64,000 nt of DNA from positions 33,942 through 97,941 of the forward strand of contig NZ_BJUK01000012.1 of the NCBI RefSeq assembly GCF_007989625.1, written 5' to 3'. The stretch comes from Bisbaumannia pacifica. GTDB taxonomy: Bacteria > Pseudomonadota > Gammaproteobacteria > Pseudomonadales > Halomonadaceae. A program made the position numbers and the translations under genes. Under the pieces are notes generated by a model that made no database searches, had not been told where the DNA came from, and saw nothing but the letters and a program-made list of their open reading frames with translations. Within the stretch, counting starts at the first letter, position 1; each line of letters begins with the position of its first letter. Shown one piece after another: positions 1 to 9,240 of this stretch.

Positions 1-151
1 CGGCGCCGGAATGGCGCCGTGCCAGGCGCCGGAGTCGTGACAAGAGAGGTCGCGGTGATAGGCATCAGGGGTCGCCCCGGGGACAGCAACGGATGACGGC
101 AGCCTACCCAAGGGCGTTGCTCACTCGCCAATGGAGGCTGGCGATCCCATC

Positions 152-166
152 ATAGATGTCATCTAT
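152..166. repeat. Perfect 15-bp inverted repeat
   Basis: ATAGATG-T-CATCTAT is a perfect palindrome around one central base, just past the 3' end of the LysR gene. It could be a regulator site for whatever lies to the left of the window. The sequence from 1 to 175 holds no gene I recognise. A short frame that ends in TGA at 38-40 could be the tail of a plus-strand gene entering from the left, but this cannot be verified. Confidence 0.4.
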
Positions 167-175
167 CAAACGACC

Positions 176-1039
176 TCAGGGGGAGGTCGGCCAGGTCGCC
201 AACACCTCTTCCAGCAGGCGACTGCGCGGGCGCTGGGGCCGCCACAGCAGGCCGATCCGATCTCCCGGTCCCGGCAGTCGCCGGGCACAGATTCCGGAAA
301 CGGTGGCCGGCAGGCATGCCTCCGGCAACACGCCGACCCCCAGCCCGGCCCCTACCAGCGCCAGCAGGGCGGCGATGGAGTTGGCCTCCAGCTGGGGTTC
401 CAGGGACTCGCCCGGTGACTGGAGCCGCGCCGCCAGCAGTTGGCGGTTATGCATCTCCGGGGTCAGCAGGCAGAGCGGATAGTCCCCCAGACACGCCCAG
501 TCGGGCCTCTCGGGCAGGCGGAAATGGTGTGGCGAGGCGAGCAACGCCGGGCGTTCCTCGAGGAGGGGGCGATGGGCGAAACCGGCCATGGCGGGGGCAT
601 CGAGGTAGCCCAGCACCAGGTCCAGCTCACCGTTTTCCAGTCCCTGGGCCAGGCGCGGCGTGGCCAGCTCGCGCAGGCGCACCCGCAGCCGCGGGTGAGT
701 CGCCCGCAGGCCGGCCAGCGACGTGGCCAGGGCGCCCAGCGCGGTGGGAATCACCCCCAGGGTCAGCCGACCGGTGAGGGGCGCGTCGGGGGCCAGCTCG
801 CCGCGCAACGCCTCGAACTCACCGAGGATGCGCCGGGCATGACTCAACACCCGCTCCCCCTCCGGGGTCAGGCCCTCGTAGCGGCGCCCACGGCGAACCA
901 ACTGCACCCCCAGTTCCTCCTCCAGGCCGCGCAGCCGTGCCGAGAGGGTCGGCTGGGTGACATGGCAGGCCGCGGCGGCGCGGCCGAAATGGCGCTCCCG
1001 GGCCAGGGCCGCCAGGAAAGCGAGTTGACGATGATCCAA
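176..1039 (-). CDS. LysR-family transcriptional regulator
   Basis: A 287-residue protein with the standard LysR layout. Residues 1-60 form a winged HTH, including the typical 'FGRAAAACHVTQPTLSARL' recognition region, and residues 85-280 form a periplasmic-binding-protein-like effector domain. Length is normal for the family. It is read away from the ABC exporter at 1239, so the shared upstream region (1040-1200) may hold its operator, since LysR proteins often regulate a divergent neighbour. The ligand cannot be told from the sequence. Family assignment is secure; target and effector are unknown. Confidence 0.9.
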   Translation of the reverse strand: MDHRQLAFLAALARERHFGRAAAACHVTQPTLSARLRGLEEELGVQLVRRGRRYEGLTPEGERVLSHARRILGEFEALRGELAPDAPLTGRLTLGVIPTALGALATSLAGLRATHPRLRVRLRELATPRLAQGLENGELDLVLGYLDAPAMAGFAHRPLLEERPALLASPHHFRLPERPDWACLGDYPLCLLTPEMHNRQLLAARLQSPGESLEPQLEANSIAALLALVGAGLGVGVLPEACLPATVSGICARRLPGPGDRIGLLWRPQRPRSRLLEEVLATWPTSP

Positions 1040-1200
1040 GCGTCACCCCCTCGGGACATTGATGATAGACAAACCCTATGATGCCAGAGGCAGGCTCGCT
1101 CGCCAGGGTTCTCTCCCCGCGATGGTCTGCCCCCAGGATAGTCCCGGTCCTCAGCGGCAAGGCCGGCTGACTCGACCGGCGGCGTTCTCACGCTGGGCTC

Positions 1201-1209
1201 TGCTACACT
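1201..1209 (+). promoter_or_regulatory. Extended -10 promoter of the ABC exporter
   Basis: TGCTACACT fits the extended -10 pattern TG-N-TAnnnT. It would start transcription near 1216, which leaves the Shine-Dalgarno-like CCGGAG (1225-1230) and the TTG at 1239 inside the message. The upstream in-frame ATG codons would be left out. Similar elements precede the next two genes. Confidence 0.5.
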
Positions 1210-1238
1210 CGGCCCTTCTAACTGCCGGAGTCCTCGCC

Positions 1239-3092
1239 TTGTCGGCCCCGTCCCCGCCCACGCCCCCCGCCAATCCCTTCGCCGGCTTCTTCGGCGTCTT
1301 CCGTTACAGTCGCCGGGCGATCCGCCTGGTGTGGGAGACCTCGCGGCCGCTGACCCTGGGCCTGGCGGTCTGCACCCTGGTGGCCGGGGTGCTGCCGGCG
1401 GTGGCGGCCTGGCTCGGCCAGTTGATCGTCGATGCGGTGGTGGCGGCCATGGCGGCGCATCGGGAGGGCGGCCAGGCGCCGACCTTCGAGAGCCTCTGGC
1501 CGGTGCTGCGCTATGTGCTGGCCGAGGCCGGGGTGATCGCCCTGATCGCCCTGGCCCAGCGCGGCCTCTCCGCCCAGCAGTCGCTGCTGCGCGCCCAGCT
1601 CGGGCACAAGGTCAATGTGATGATCCTCGAGAAGGCGGGGCAGTTGTCACTGGCCCAGTTCGAGGACTCGGAGCTCTACGACCAACTGACCCGGGCCCGC
1701 CGCGAGGCCTCTACCCGCCCCCTGGCGCTGGTCAACAAGACCTTCGCCCTGGGCCAGCACGGCATCTCCCTGGTCAGCTTCGGGGTACTGCTGGTGGGCT
1801 TCTCGCCCTGGGCGCTGCTGATCCTGGTGGTGGGGGCCCTGCCGGTGTTCCTCTCCGAGGCCAAGTTCTCCGGCGACGCCTTCCGGCTGTTCCGCTGGCG
1901 CTCGCCCCAGACCCGCATGCAGATGTACCTGGAGACGGTGCTGGCCCGCGAGGACAGCATCAAGGAGGTGCGGCTGTTCGGCCTGGAACCACTGCTGCTG
2001 GGCCGCTATCGGGGCATCTTCGAGACTCTCTACGGCGAGGATCGCCGCCTGACCATTCGCCGCGACAGCTGGGGCTTCCTGCTCGGCCTGCTGGGCACCC
2101 TGGCCTTCTACGGCGCCTACGCCTGGGTGGTGATCGAGACGGTGGGCGGTGCCCTGACCCTGGGCGAGATGACCATGTACCTGATGGTCTTCAAGCAGGG
2201 CCAGGCGGCCCTCTCGGCGGGGCTCACCGCCATCGGCGGCATGTACGAGGACAACCTCTACCTCTCCAATCTCTATGAGTACCTGGAGCAGCCGGTGGAG
2301 GGCGACGCCGGCACCCTGACCGCGGGCGTGCTTCCCGGCGACGGCATCCGCTTCGAGGGGGTCGCCTTTACCTACCCCGGCGCCGAGACCCCGGTGCTGG
2401 CGGGTATCGACCTGCACCTGCGCCCGGGCCAGAGCCTGGCCCTGGTCGGCGAGAACGGCTCCGGCAAGACCACCCTGATCAAGTTGCTGACCCGGCTCTA
2501 CCCGCCCTCGGCGGGGCGCATCCTGCTCGACGGCAGCGACCTGCGCGACTGGGACGTGCGGGCCCTGCGCCGGCGCGTCGGGGTGATCTTCCAGGACTTC
2601 GTGCGTTACCAGCTGCAGGTGGGTGAGAACCTGGGGGTCGGCGACGTGGCCGCCTTCGAGGACGAGGCCCGCTGGCAGGCCGCCGCCCGCCTGGGCCTGG
2701 CGGACGCCTTTATCGAGCGCCTCGGCGGCGGCTACCGCACCCAGTTGGGGCGCTGGTTCAAGGGCGGCCAGGAGCTCTCCGGCGGCCAGTGGCAGAAGAT
2801 CGCCCTGTCCCGGGCCTATATGCGCGAGGAGGCCGATATCCTGGTGCTCGACGAGCCCACCGCGGCCATGGACGCCGCCGCCGAGGCCGAGGTCTTCGCC
2901 CGCTTCCGCGAGCACAGCCGCGACAAGATGACGATCCTGATCTCCCACCGTTTCTCCACGGTGCGCGCCGCCGACCAGATCCTGGTGATCGACCGCGGCC
3001 GCATCCTCGAGCGCGGCACCCACGCCGAACTCCTGGCCCGGGACGGCCGCTACGCCCGACTGTTCCGCCTCCAGGCCAAGGGCTACCGCTGA
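1239..3092 (+). CDS. ABC exporter, fused permease and ATPase
   Basis: A half-size ABC exporter with an N-terminal membrane domain of about six helices (residues 20-330) and a C-terminal nucleotide-binding domain. The ATPase has Walker A 'GENGSGKTT' (about 402), signature 'LSGGQWQK' (about 512), Walker B 'LVLDEPTAAMD' (about 534) and the H-loop 'ISHR' (about 567). I chose the TTG at 1239 (617 aa) because it follows CCGGAG and a -10 element. The longer frame from 1059 would add 60 residues of low-complexity leader. It probably works as a homodimer in the inner membrane. The substrate is unknown: a lipid, peptide or drug is possible. Confidence 0.85.
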   Translation: MSAPSPPTPPANPFAGFFGVFRYSRRAIRLVWETSRPLTLGLAVCTLVAGVLPAVAAWLGQLIVDAVVAAMAAHREGGQAPTFESLWPVLRYVLAEAGVIALIALAQRGLSAQQSLLRAQLGHKVNVMILEKAGQLSLAQFEDSELYDQLTRARREASTRPLALVNKTFALGQHGISLVSFGVLLVGFSPWALLILVVGALPVFLSEAKFSGDAFRLFRWRSPQTRMQMYLETVLAREDSIKEVRLFGLEPLLLGRYRGIFETLYGEDRRLTIRRDSWGFLLGLLGTLAFYGAYAWVVIETVGGALTLGEMTMYLMVFKQGQAALSAGLTAIGGMYEDNLYLSNLYEYLEQPVEGDAGTLTAGVLPGDGIRFEGVAFTYPGAETPVLAGIDLHLRPGQSLALVGENGSGKTTLIKLLTRLYPPSAGRILLDGSDLRDWDVRALRRRVGVIFQDFVRYQLQVGENLGVGDVAAFEDEARWQAAARLGLADAFIERLGGGYRTQLGRWFKGGQELSGGQWQKIALSRAYMREEADILVLDEPTAAMDAAAEAEVFARFREHSRDKMTILISHRFSTVRAADQILVIDRGRILERGTHAELLARDGRYARLFRLQAKGYR

Positions 3093-3100
3093 GCTACACT
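3093..3100 (+). promoter_or_regulatory. Possible -10 element of the GFA gene
   Basis: GCTACACT directly follows the stop codon of the ABC exporter. It repeats the -10 hexamer TACACT found before that gene, and it suggests the GFA gene has its own promoter. Confidence 0.35.
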
Positions 3101-3134
3101 ACAGGGCCAACGCCCGATCATGGAGGAGAGCGAG

Positions 3135-3554
3135 ATGTCCATCACCGCGAGTGGTCGCTGCCTGTGCGGCGCCGTGACCCTGGAGCTGAGCCTGGGCAAC
3201 GCCAAGGTGGGCGCCTGCCACTGCAACCTGTGTCGTACCTGGGGCGGCGGCCCCCTGCTGGCCCTGGAGTCGGTGGAGGCGATGACACTGCACGGCGAGA
3301 AGCACGTCACCACCTATGCCTCCTCGGAATGGGCCGAGCGCGGATTCTGCGGCCGCTGCGGCACTCACCTCTTCTATCGCCTCACCTCCGGCGAGCATAT
3401 CGCCGTGCCGGTGGGCCTGATCGACGACGGCCGCGCCTGGTGCTTCGAGGCCGAGATCTTTATCGACGAGAAGCCCGCCTTCTACGACTTCGCCAATGCC
3501 ACCCACCAGATGACCGGCGCCGAGGTCTTCGCCGCCTTCGCCCGACAGGAGTAG
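3135..3554 (+). CDS. GFA/CENP-V family zinc protein
   Basis: A 139-residue protein of the glutathione-dependent formaldehyde-activating enzyme-like fold. Seven cysteines sit in the family pattern: C9 and C11 in 'CLCGAV', C28, C30 and C33 in 'CHCNLC', and C72 and C75 in 'CGRC'. Together these can make two zinc sites. The start at 3135 is preferred over 3120 because GGAGGAG (3122-3128) is well placed for it. Most members of the family have no proven reaction, and the formaldehyde role of the name is disputed. It lies between the exporter and a peroxiredoxin, each with its own -10 element, so it need not share their function. Confidence 0.85.
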   Translation: MSITASGRCLCGAVTLELSLGNAKVGACHCNLCRTWGGGPLLALESVEAMTLHGEKHVTTYASSEWAERGFCGRCGTHLFYRLTSGEHIAVPVGLIDDGRAWCFEAEIFIDEKPAFYDFANATHQMTGAEVFAAFARQE

Positions 3555-3583
3555 TCTCGGGCTTCGCCGGAAGGCGCCGGCCC

Positions 3584-3592
3584 TGCTACATT
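3584..3592 (+). promoter_or_regulatory. Extended -10 promoter of the peroxiredoxin gene
   Basis: TGCTACATT fits an extended -10 element and lies about 60 bp before the peroxiredoxin start at 3655. It is nearly the same as the element at 1201. Confidence 0.45.
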
Positions 3593-3654
3593 GGTCCCGC
3601 CAGGGGCCTATCCCCATGGCGCGATCGATTCCACCGACGAGAAGGATCCCCGAC

Positions 3655-4131
3655 ATGAGTCTTGCCATCGGCGACACGCTGCCCAACCTGACCCTCAAGA
3701 CCAACGGCGCCCAGGGCCCCAAGGACATCGACACCGACGCCCTCTTCGCCGGCAAGAAGGTCGTGCTCTTCGCCGTGCCCGGCGCCTTTACCCCGGGCTG
3801 CTCCAATACCCATATGCCGGGCTTCGTGATCAAGGCCGACGAGATCCTCGCCAAGGGCGTGGACGCCATCGTCTGCACCTCGGTCAACGACGCCTTCGTG
3901 ATGGACGCCTGGCAGAAGGACCAAAACGCCCAGGCCATCACCATGCTGGCCGACGGCAGCGCCGACTTCGCCGAGGCCATCGGCCTGAGCAAGGACCTCA
4001 CCGCCGCCGGCCTGGGCGTGCGCAGCCAGCGCTATGCGCTGATCGCCAACGACGGCGTGGTGGAGTACCTGGGCGTCGACGAGAAGGGCGTCGACAAGAG
4101 CAGCGCCGAGACCATTCTCGCCCAGCTGTAA
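3655..4131 (+). CDS. Peroxiredoxin of the Prx5 / AhpC-TSA type
   Basis: A 158-residue thiol peroxidase. The peroxidatic cysteine is C49 in 'PGAFTPGCS', the classic Prx5 active-site context, and a second cysteine lies at C74 ('VCTSVNDAF'). Length matches bacterial Prx5 proteins without a fused glutaredoxin. It should reduce hydrogen peroxide and alkyl hydroperoxides in the cytoplasm using glutathione/glutaredoxin or thioredoxin. The start at 3655 follows GAGAAGGAT. A start at 3616 in the same frame would add 13 residues with no family match. Confidence 0.93.
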   Translation: MSLAIGDTLPNLTLKTNGAQGPKDIDTDALFAGKKVVLFAVPGAFTPGCSNTHMPGFVIKADEILAKGVDAIVCTSVNDAFVMDAWQKDQNAQAITMLADGSADFAEAIGLSKDLTAAGLGVRSQRYALIANDGVVEYLGVDEKGVDKSSAETILAQL

Positions 4132-4148
4132 CGATCGACCGCGAGTCC

Positions 4149-4176
4149 CCGAGGGCCGGCGATCGCCGGCCCTCGG
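4149..4176. terminator. Hairpin between convergent genes
   Basis: CCGAGGGCCGGC followed by its reverse complement forms a near-perfect palindrome between the peroxiredoxin and the convergent AraC gene. No T-run follows on either strand, so a bidirectional terminator is plausible but not certain. Confidence 0.5.
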
Positions 4177-4198
4177 GCCGATAAGATCTCATCTATGG

Positions 4199-5146
4199 TT
4201 AATCGATCAGTATACGGCGACGCATCTCGCTGGCAGAGCAACCGAAATGGCGTCGGAAGGCGCGACAAAATTGTGCCTGATCCGAGAACCCCCAGCGGTA
4301 GGCGATCTCGCCAATGGTGATACCACAGGCCGCATCACAGAGGTCTCGGCGTGCCGCCTCCAAGCGCTGGCGACGAATCCATTCGTTAACGGTATGGCCG
4401 GTCTCGGAGAAAAGTTTGTGTAAGTAACGCAGCGAGATGCCGCTGTGGACAGCCACCAGGGCAGGATCCAACTCAGGGTTGCCGAGCTGACTGGCGATAA
4501 AGCGTTCGATACGCATCAAATGGGCCGTCTTGAGGTGAGACTGCTCGCTATTCAGTACCCGCTCATCCTGCTCGAGCACTAGAGACAACATGCCCAACGC
4601 CTGCTCGAAGAGACGATTGCGATCTCCCGGTGAACACTCTTCATATCGCTCGGCACAAATCATCAGGAACTCGACGAAGGCCCGCCCCATCCCCCTCTCG
4701 GCGTCGAAACAGTGCTGAGAGTAACGCTCGGGACGCCGTACTCGATACTGCATCGCTTCGCCGGGTACCTTGAAGACCCACATGGCATTACGATGCTCAT
4801 AACCGAAGCGATAGGGCGCATCCCCCTGCTCGACGATAAAGCCACCGGGGCGGCAGCGCAGGGTACGCCCATGCTGATCGAAATAAACGCTGGTGTGCTG
4901 GGGAATGGTCACCAAGAAAGAAGACTCGCTGTCATCAGCGATCTGCGTTTCATTACGCGCATACTCAAGACGGTCAGAGCATAAGCGAGAGAGAGAAAAG
5001 CCGTCGTTATCCGCTTTCCATACTTTGAGAGAGCCCTGAAACCCGCCTTGGTCGTCACCATAGTTCAGCGTCAGTGGGAAATAGGTCGTCGATACCATGC
5101 GAGACCACTGATCTCGAGCCTCGATGGCTTGTGCCTCTAGAGTCAT
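4199..5146 (-). CDS. AraC-family transcriptional regulator
   Basis: A 315-residue regulator with an AraC-binding-like (cupin-type) N-terminal domain (about 20-190) and two HTH motifs at the C-terminus (about 215-315; 'SGISLRYLHKLFSETG' and 'IAYRWGFSDQAQFCRAFRR'). It is downstream of hyuA on the same strand with a 76-bp gap, and the ATG at 5146 follows CGAGGTG. It is the likely activator of the adjacent hydantoinase/permease genes, with the permease substrate or a product as effector. That role is inferred from position. Confidence 0.9.
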   Translation of the reverse strand: MTLEAQAIEARDQWSRMVSTTYFPLTLNYGDDQGGFQGSLKVWKADNDGFSLSRLCSDRLEYARNETQIADDSESSFLVTIPQHTSVYFDQHGRTLRCRPGGFIVEQGDAPYRFGYEHRNAMWVFKVPGEAMQYRVRRPERYSQHCFDAERGMGRAFVEFLMICAERYEECSPGDRNRLFEQALGMLSLVLEQDERVLNSEQSHLKTAHLMRIERFIASQLGNPELDPALVAVHSGISLRYLHKLFSETGHTVNEWIRRQRLEAARRDLCDAACGITIGEIAYRWGFSDQAQFCRAFRRHFGCSASEMRRRILID

Positions 5147-5222
5147 GGGTCACCTCGTCACTCTTGTTGTTATGAGGTCGGGGGGCGCCAATGCGCCCCC
5201 ACGTCTTGCCATCCATGATGCC

Positions 5223-7313
5223 TTATTCGCCCTCACCTGGGGTCAACAGATAAGTGGCCGCGCGGGTCAGACTCGCACGCCAACCGGGCGGTATGACGAT
5301 ATTGGTTGTCGGTTCCTCAATCACCGCCGGTCCGCGAATACAGAGATCCGGATCGAGCTTCTCACCATCGTAGACTGGGGCGAGCGTCCAATCGCCACTC
5401 TCGTCGAAGAGCATATCACGCTGTCCCTTGCGGGCCTGCTCCAGATCGAGACCACGCGGCGCGAGTTCCGGCATCTGCGGCGGCGCCACCCACCCCACCA
5501 CCGAGCACTCCAGGTTGACCAGTTCGATGGCGCTATGTGGCTCACTATAGGAATAAAGTGCCTCATGGCGATCATGGAAGGCGGCCTTGAGATCTTGCCA
5601 GCCCTGAGCATCCAGACGATCGGACTGTAGCTCCACGGTGCACTCGTGAATCTGGCCAAGGTAGCGAATCTCGAGTCGATAGTGACAATCGATCTCGTTA
5701 CGTTCGAAACCATCCTGCCGCAGTTGCTCCACTCCCTGGTCTCGCAATGACGCTAACCGCTCATTGAGTACATCGCGATGAGCCTCATCCTCATCCAGGG
5801 GCAACGGCAACGAGGAAAGCTTCTCGTACTGAACGTTGGAGATGATCTGACCAAAGGCGCACAACCCCGAGGCGACCTTCGGCACCAGCACCTGGCGAAT
5901 CCCCATCTCGTCGGCCAGGCGAACCAGGTGCATACCGGCAGCGCCGCCGGCTCCAATCAGGGCAAAATCGCGGGGATCATAACCCTGCTCCACCGAGACT
6001 CGGCGAATGCCGTTGACCATATTGAGATTAACCAGCGTCGAGATACCGAAGGCGGCCCGCTCTACGCTGATACCCAGCGGCTTCGCCACCTTGTCATATA
6101 TCGCCTGATAAGCCGCCTCTCGATCCAGACATACCGTACCGCCCAGCACGGCGTCCGGGTTCAGGTAACCGAGCACCAGGTTAGCATCGGTGACCGTGGG
6201 CTCCTGCCCACCCTTGCCATAGCAGACCGGTCCTGGGGTCGCCCCGGCGCTGCGCGGCCCCACCTGGAGCATGCCCTGATCGTTAAGGTGTGCGATGGAG
6301 CCCCCGCCCGCACCCAGGGTTTCCACCTGGATCATCGGTACGCCAATGCGGTAGCGCAGGAAGTCCACATCCTTGCTGAAGTTGGTCTGCCCTCCCCGGG
6401 TCAGGGTGATGTCGAAGGAAGTCCCCCCCATATCCACGGTGATAACGTTGTCGATCCCGAAGGGCCGTGCCACATGAAGCCCAGCCTGGGGGGCCGACGC
6501 AGGACCAGAGTTGATGGCGGTTACCGCACGCTCGCTCATCATCTTGCCCTGGGCCAGACCTCCATTGGACTGGAAGTACTGCACAGGATGACGCGCTCCC
6601 AGCTCCTCGAAGAGGGCATCAATGCGCGACACATAGCGCTGCATCACCGGACTCAGGTAAGCATTGACCACCGTCGTAGAAGTTCGGGTGTATTCACGCA
6701 CCTGGGGATAGACTTCACTGCCGGCACAGACAAACACTTCGGGTAAGAGCTCACGCACCAGGGCCAGGGCGCGAGCCTCGTGATCCGGGTTGGTCACCGA
6801 CCAGAGGAAGGAGATTGCCACCGCCTCGACTCCCTGATCGCGGAAATAACCCAGCGCCTCGCGAATCGCTGCCTCGTCGAGCGGCTCCCGTTCACGGCCA
6901 TCGCTCAGGATTCGTCCACCGATCGGGCGCCTCAGATGGCGTGGCACCAGCATGTGCGCCGGGGGGTATTCCGGATCGTAGCGGTAACCGTCTTCCTTGT
7001 GTCCAAGCCGAATCTCCAGGCTATCCTCGTGCCCCGCCGAACAGAGCAGCCCCACCTTGACGCCCTGACGTTCAATCAAGGCATTCAGGGCGACGGTGGT
7101 GCCATTGATGCAGAGATCGGCATTGGCGACGATCTCAGCGGCAGGCTTGCCCAGGGCATCGGCGATCTGCGCCAGACCGGCCCGGATCGCCTTGGTGCCA
7201 TCCTCAGGCGTGGATGGGCTCTTGAACAGCCTCACCCGGCCCTCCCGATCAGCGATAATAAAGTCGGTAAAAGTACCGCCGGCGTCGATGCCCAGTCGAT
7301 AGTCATGTTTCAT
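5223..7313 (-). CDS. hyuA: Hydantoinase/oxoprolinase family subunit A
   Basis: A 696-residue ATP-grasping subunit of the HyuA/OplA family. The N-terminus has the actin-like phosphate motif 'GIDAGGTFTDF' (about residue 8). The central domain has 'TVDMGGTSFD', and the 'GAGGAAGMH' nucleotide loop lies in the C-terminal half. The ATG at 7313 follows GAGGAGGACACAACA. The longer frame begins inside hyuB and lacks a ribosome site. Only 19 bp separate it from hyuB, so the two are co-translated. With HyuB it should open a cyclic amide (hydantoin, 5-oxoproline or a related compound) with ATP. Related complexes carboxylate ketones, so the substrate is uncertain. Confidence 0.88.
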   Translation of the reverse strand: MKHDYRLGIDAGGTFTDFIIADREGRVRLFKSPSTPEDGTKAIRAGLAQIADALGKPAAEIVANADLCINGTTVALNALIERQGVKVGLLCSAGHEDSLEIRLGHKEDGYRYDPEYPPAHMLVPRHLRRPIGGRILSDGREREPLDEAAIREALGYFRDQGVEAVAISFLWSVTNPDHEARALALVRELLPEVFVCAGSEVYPQVREYTRTSTTVVNAYLSPVMQRYVSRIDALFEELGARHPVQYFQSNGGLAQGKMMSERAVTAINSGPASAPQAGLHVARPFGIDNVITVDMGGTSFDITLTRGGQTNFSKDVDFLRYRIGVPMIQVETLGAGGGSIAHLNDQGMLQVGPRSAGATPGPVCYGKGGQEPTVTDANLVLGYLNPDAVLGGTVCLDREAAYQAIYDKVAKPLGISVERAAFGISTLVNLNMVNGIRRVSVEQGYDPRDFALIGAGGAAGMHLVRLADEMGIRQVLVPKVASGLCAFGQIISNVQYEKLSSLPLPLDEDEAHRDVLNERLASLRDQGVEQLRQDGFERNEIDCHYRLEIRYLGQIHECTVELQSDRLDAQGWQDLKAAFHDRHEALYSYSEPHSAIELVNLECSVVGWVAPPQMPELAPRGLDLEQARKGQRDMLFDESGDWTLAPVYDGEKLDPDLCIRGPAVIEEPTTNIVIPPGWRASLTRAATYLLTPGEGE

Positions 7314-7332
7314 TGTTGTGTCCTCCTCAGGA

Positions 7333-9078
7333 TCAGCCGGCTTGGCGCTGCTGGTGGGTAGCCTCGATGTCGAGTTCACCACTGGCAGTCACGATCACCC
7401 CATAGTCGAGCCGGGCTCCCTCGCGAGAGACCAGACCATTCGTTATGTCATCGAGCACCTCCTCCACGGGGCGGGTAAAGGGATCTCCGAAGCCGCCACC
7501 GCCAGGATTGATATTGATCACACGCTCACCGGGGGCGATCTCCAGCATGGCGTTATGGTCATAGGCGGTCTCACTACCGTCGCCATGACGATGGACAAGG
7601 CGCCCCAGCTTGGGCTCGATCAGGGTATTCCGGGCACCTGCGGCACCGGCAGTGGGATACTGTCGTCCCTCGCCGAAGGCAACGGTAGTCATCACGTGAT
7701 CCAGGGGCTCGATCTCCAACCAGGTCCCGGAGCCACCGCGTCGCTCGCCGGCGCCGCCGCTGTCGGGCACTAGTCCATAGCGGTGGATCAGGATCGGATA
7801 GGAGTATTCCAGTAGCTCGATATCTCCCGACATCAGGGCACCGAAGCAGCACAACGGTCCACGGGAGTGCCAGCCATCCATTCCCCGGGTCGCGCCCGCA
7901 CCGGAGATGATCGAGGCCAGCACCATGGTGACGTACTGGTCATCACCTCGCCGTGGATCCTTGCCGGCAATATTGATGCCGCTGGCATGTCCCCAGGAAG
8001 CACTGACCCGATCCGGAGCGGCCTGCTCGAAGGCCAGGCGTACCGCGTCGGTCAGGGTCTCCATGGGCGTAGTGGTGCAGTTGGCATGCGGAGCCGGCTC
8101 GGTGGCATTGCACAGAGTGCCCGGTGGCCCCATATCGATACTGACGCAGCGGTAAAGCCCTTCGTTGTAGGGAGGCGGCAACTGGGCAAACATCATCAGT
8201 CCCAGCAGCACCCCGGACATGGAGTTTCCCTCGTAGGAGTTGATGAAATAGGGCACCTGGGGTGGGCTATCGATGTGAATTGCTACTTCATCATTGCGTA
8301 CCGATACATGGGCGGTGATCTCGAGATCACCGAGACCATGGCCGGAATCTTCCAACCGGGCCTTGCCAAAGTAGTCACCATCTGGCACTTGGCGAATCAG
8401 GCTGCGCATCTGGCGGTCCGCCATGGCCTTGAGTTCGGCAATGGCAGCCTTGACGGTATCCACCCCATAGCGTTCCAGCAACGCCAGCAAGTGACGCTCC
8501 CCCACGCGACAGGCGCCGTACTGAGCGTTAAGGTCGCCTTCCTGACTCTCGCGTGCCCGCATATTGGTCAGCAGCAGGTTGATCACGTCCTCGCGCCGCT
8601 TTCCCTTCTCCCATAACTTGACCGGGGGGATACGCAGCCCCTCCGCATAGATCTCCTTGGCATCCGGGTTGTAACCCGCCGGCACCGGTCCACCGATATC
8701 GGTGAGGTGGCCCTTGCACACCGTCCAGAACACCAGTTCGCCTCGAAAGAAGACCGGCTTATACATGCAGCAATCGATGATATGACTGCCCTTATAGGCC
8801 GGATCATTGTGGTAGATAACATCGCCCTCGGCGATGTCTTCACCATAGAAGCCCGCAACAGCTTTCATGGCAGGAATCAGGGAACCTAGATGAATCGGAA
8901 TATCCTGCCCTTGGAGGATCATTTCTGGCAGGTGGTCGAAGAGAGCATTGGAGTAGTCATGGGCGAGATTGAAGACGCTGGAGCGGCCGGTCTTCTCCAG
9001 AGTCAGGGTCATCTCTCGCTGGGCGGTTTCCAGCGCTCCCCTGACCACGGCCAGCGTGATGGGATCAATGGTCGACAT
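7333..9078 (-). CDS. hyuB: Hydantoinase/oxoprolinase family subunit B
   Basis: A 581-residue HyuB/OplB subunit beginning with the usual 'MSTIDPITLAVVRGALE'. It carries the conserved 'NDPAYKGSHIIDCC' and the C-terminal 'NINPGGGGFGDPFTRP' glycine-rich segment. The ATG at 9078 follows CGGAGTCCCAT; a longer frame up to 9261 has no family similarity. It is first in a hyuB-hyuA pair, followed by the AraC gene. It acts with HyuA on a cyclic amide or related substrate in the cytoplasm. The upstream permease has its own terminator, so this pair probably also has its own promoter. Confidence 0.88.
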   Translation of the reverse strand: MSTIDPITLAVVRGALETAQREMTLTLEKTGRSSVFNLAHDYSNALFDHLPEMILQGQDIPIHLGSLIPAMKAVAGFYGEDIAEGDVIYHNDPAYKGSHIIDCCMYKPVFFRGELVFWTVCKGHLTDIGGPVPAGYNPDAKEIYAEGLRIPPVKLWEKGKRREDVINLLLTNMRARESQEGDLNAQYGACRVGERHLLALLERYGVDTVKAAIAELKAMADRQMRSLIRQVPDGDYFGKARLEDSGHGLGDLEITAHVSVRNDEVAIHIDSPPQVPYFINSYEGNSMSGVLLGLMMFAQLPPPYNEGLYRCVSIDMGPPGTLCNATEPAPHANCTTTPMETLTDAVRLAFEQAAPDRVSASWGHASGINIAGKDPRRGDDQYVTMVLASIISGAGATRGMDGWHSRGPLCCFGALMSGDIELLEYSYPILIHRYGLVPDSGGAGERRGGSGTWLEIEPLDHVMTTVAFGEGRQYPTAGAAGARNTLIEPKLGRLVHRHGDGSETAYDHNAMLEIAPGERVININPGGGGFGDPFTRPVEEVLDDITNGLVSREGARLDYGVIVTASGELDIEATHQQRQAG

Positions 9079-9240
9079 ATGGGACTCCGATATTGTCGTT
9101 GTGAGCCTTGCGATATCACGACGCGCGTCGATGACACCGATGGCCGAGGCCATGTCCTCTACACTACGGTCCGTCAGGTCTCGGAGCTTGCTATCTGGCG
9201 AGCAGTGAATTGACGTTGCGTGCACTCCCATCCAACCAAT

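Noticed and set aside
1059..1238. 60-residue N-terminal extension of the ABC exporter
   Set aside because: It would cross the probable promoter and has no similarity to exporters; the TTG at 1239 has a better context.
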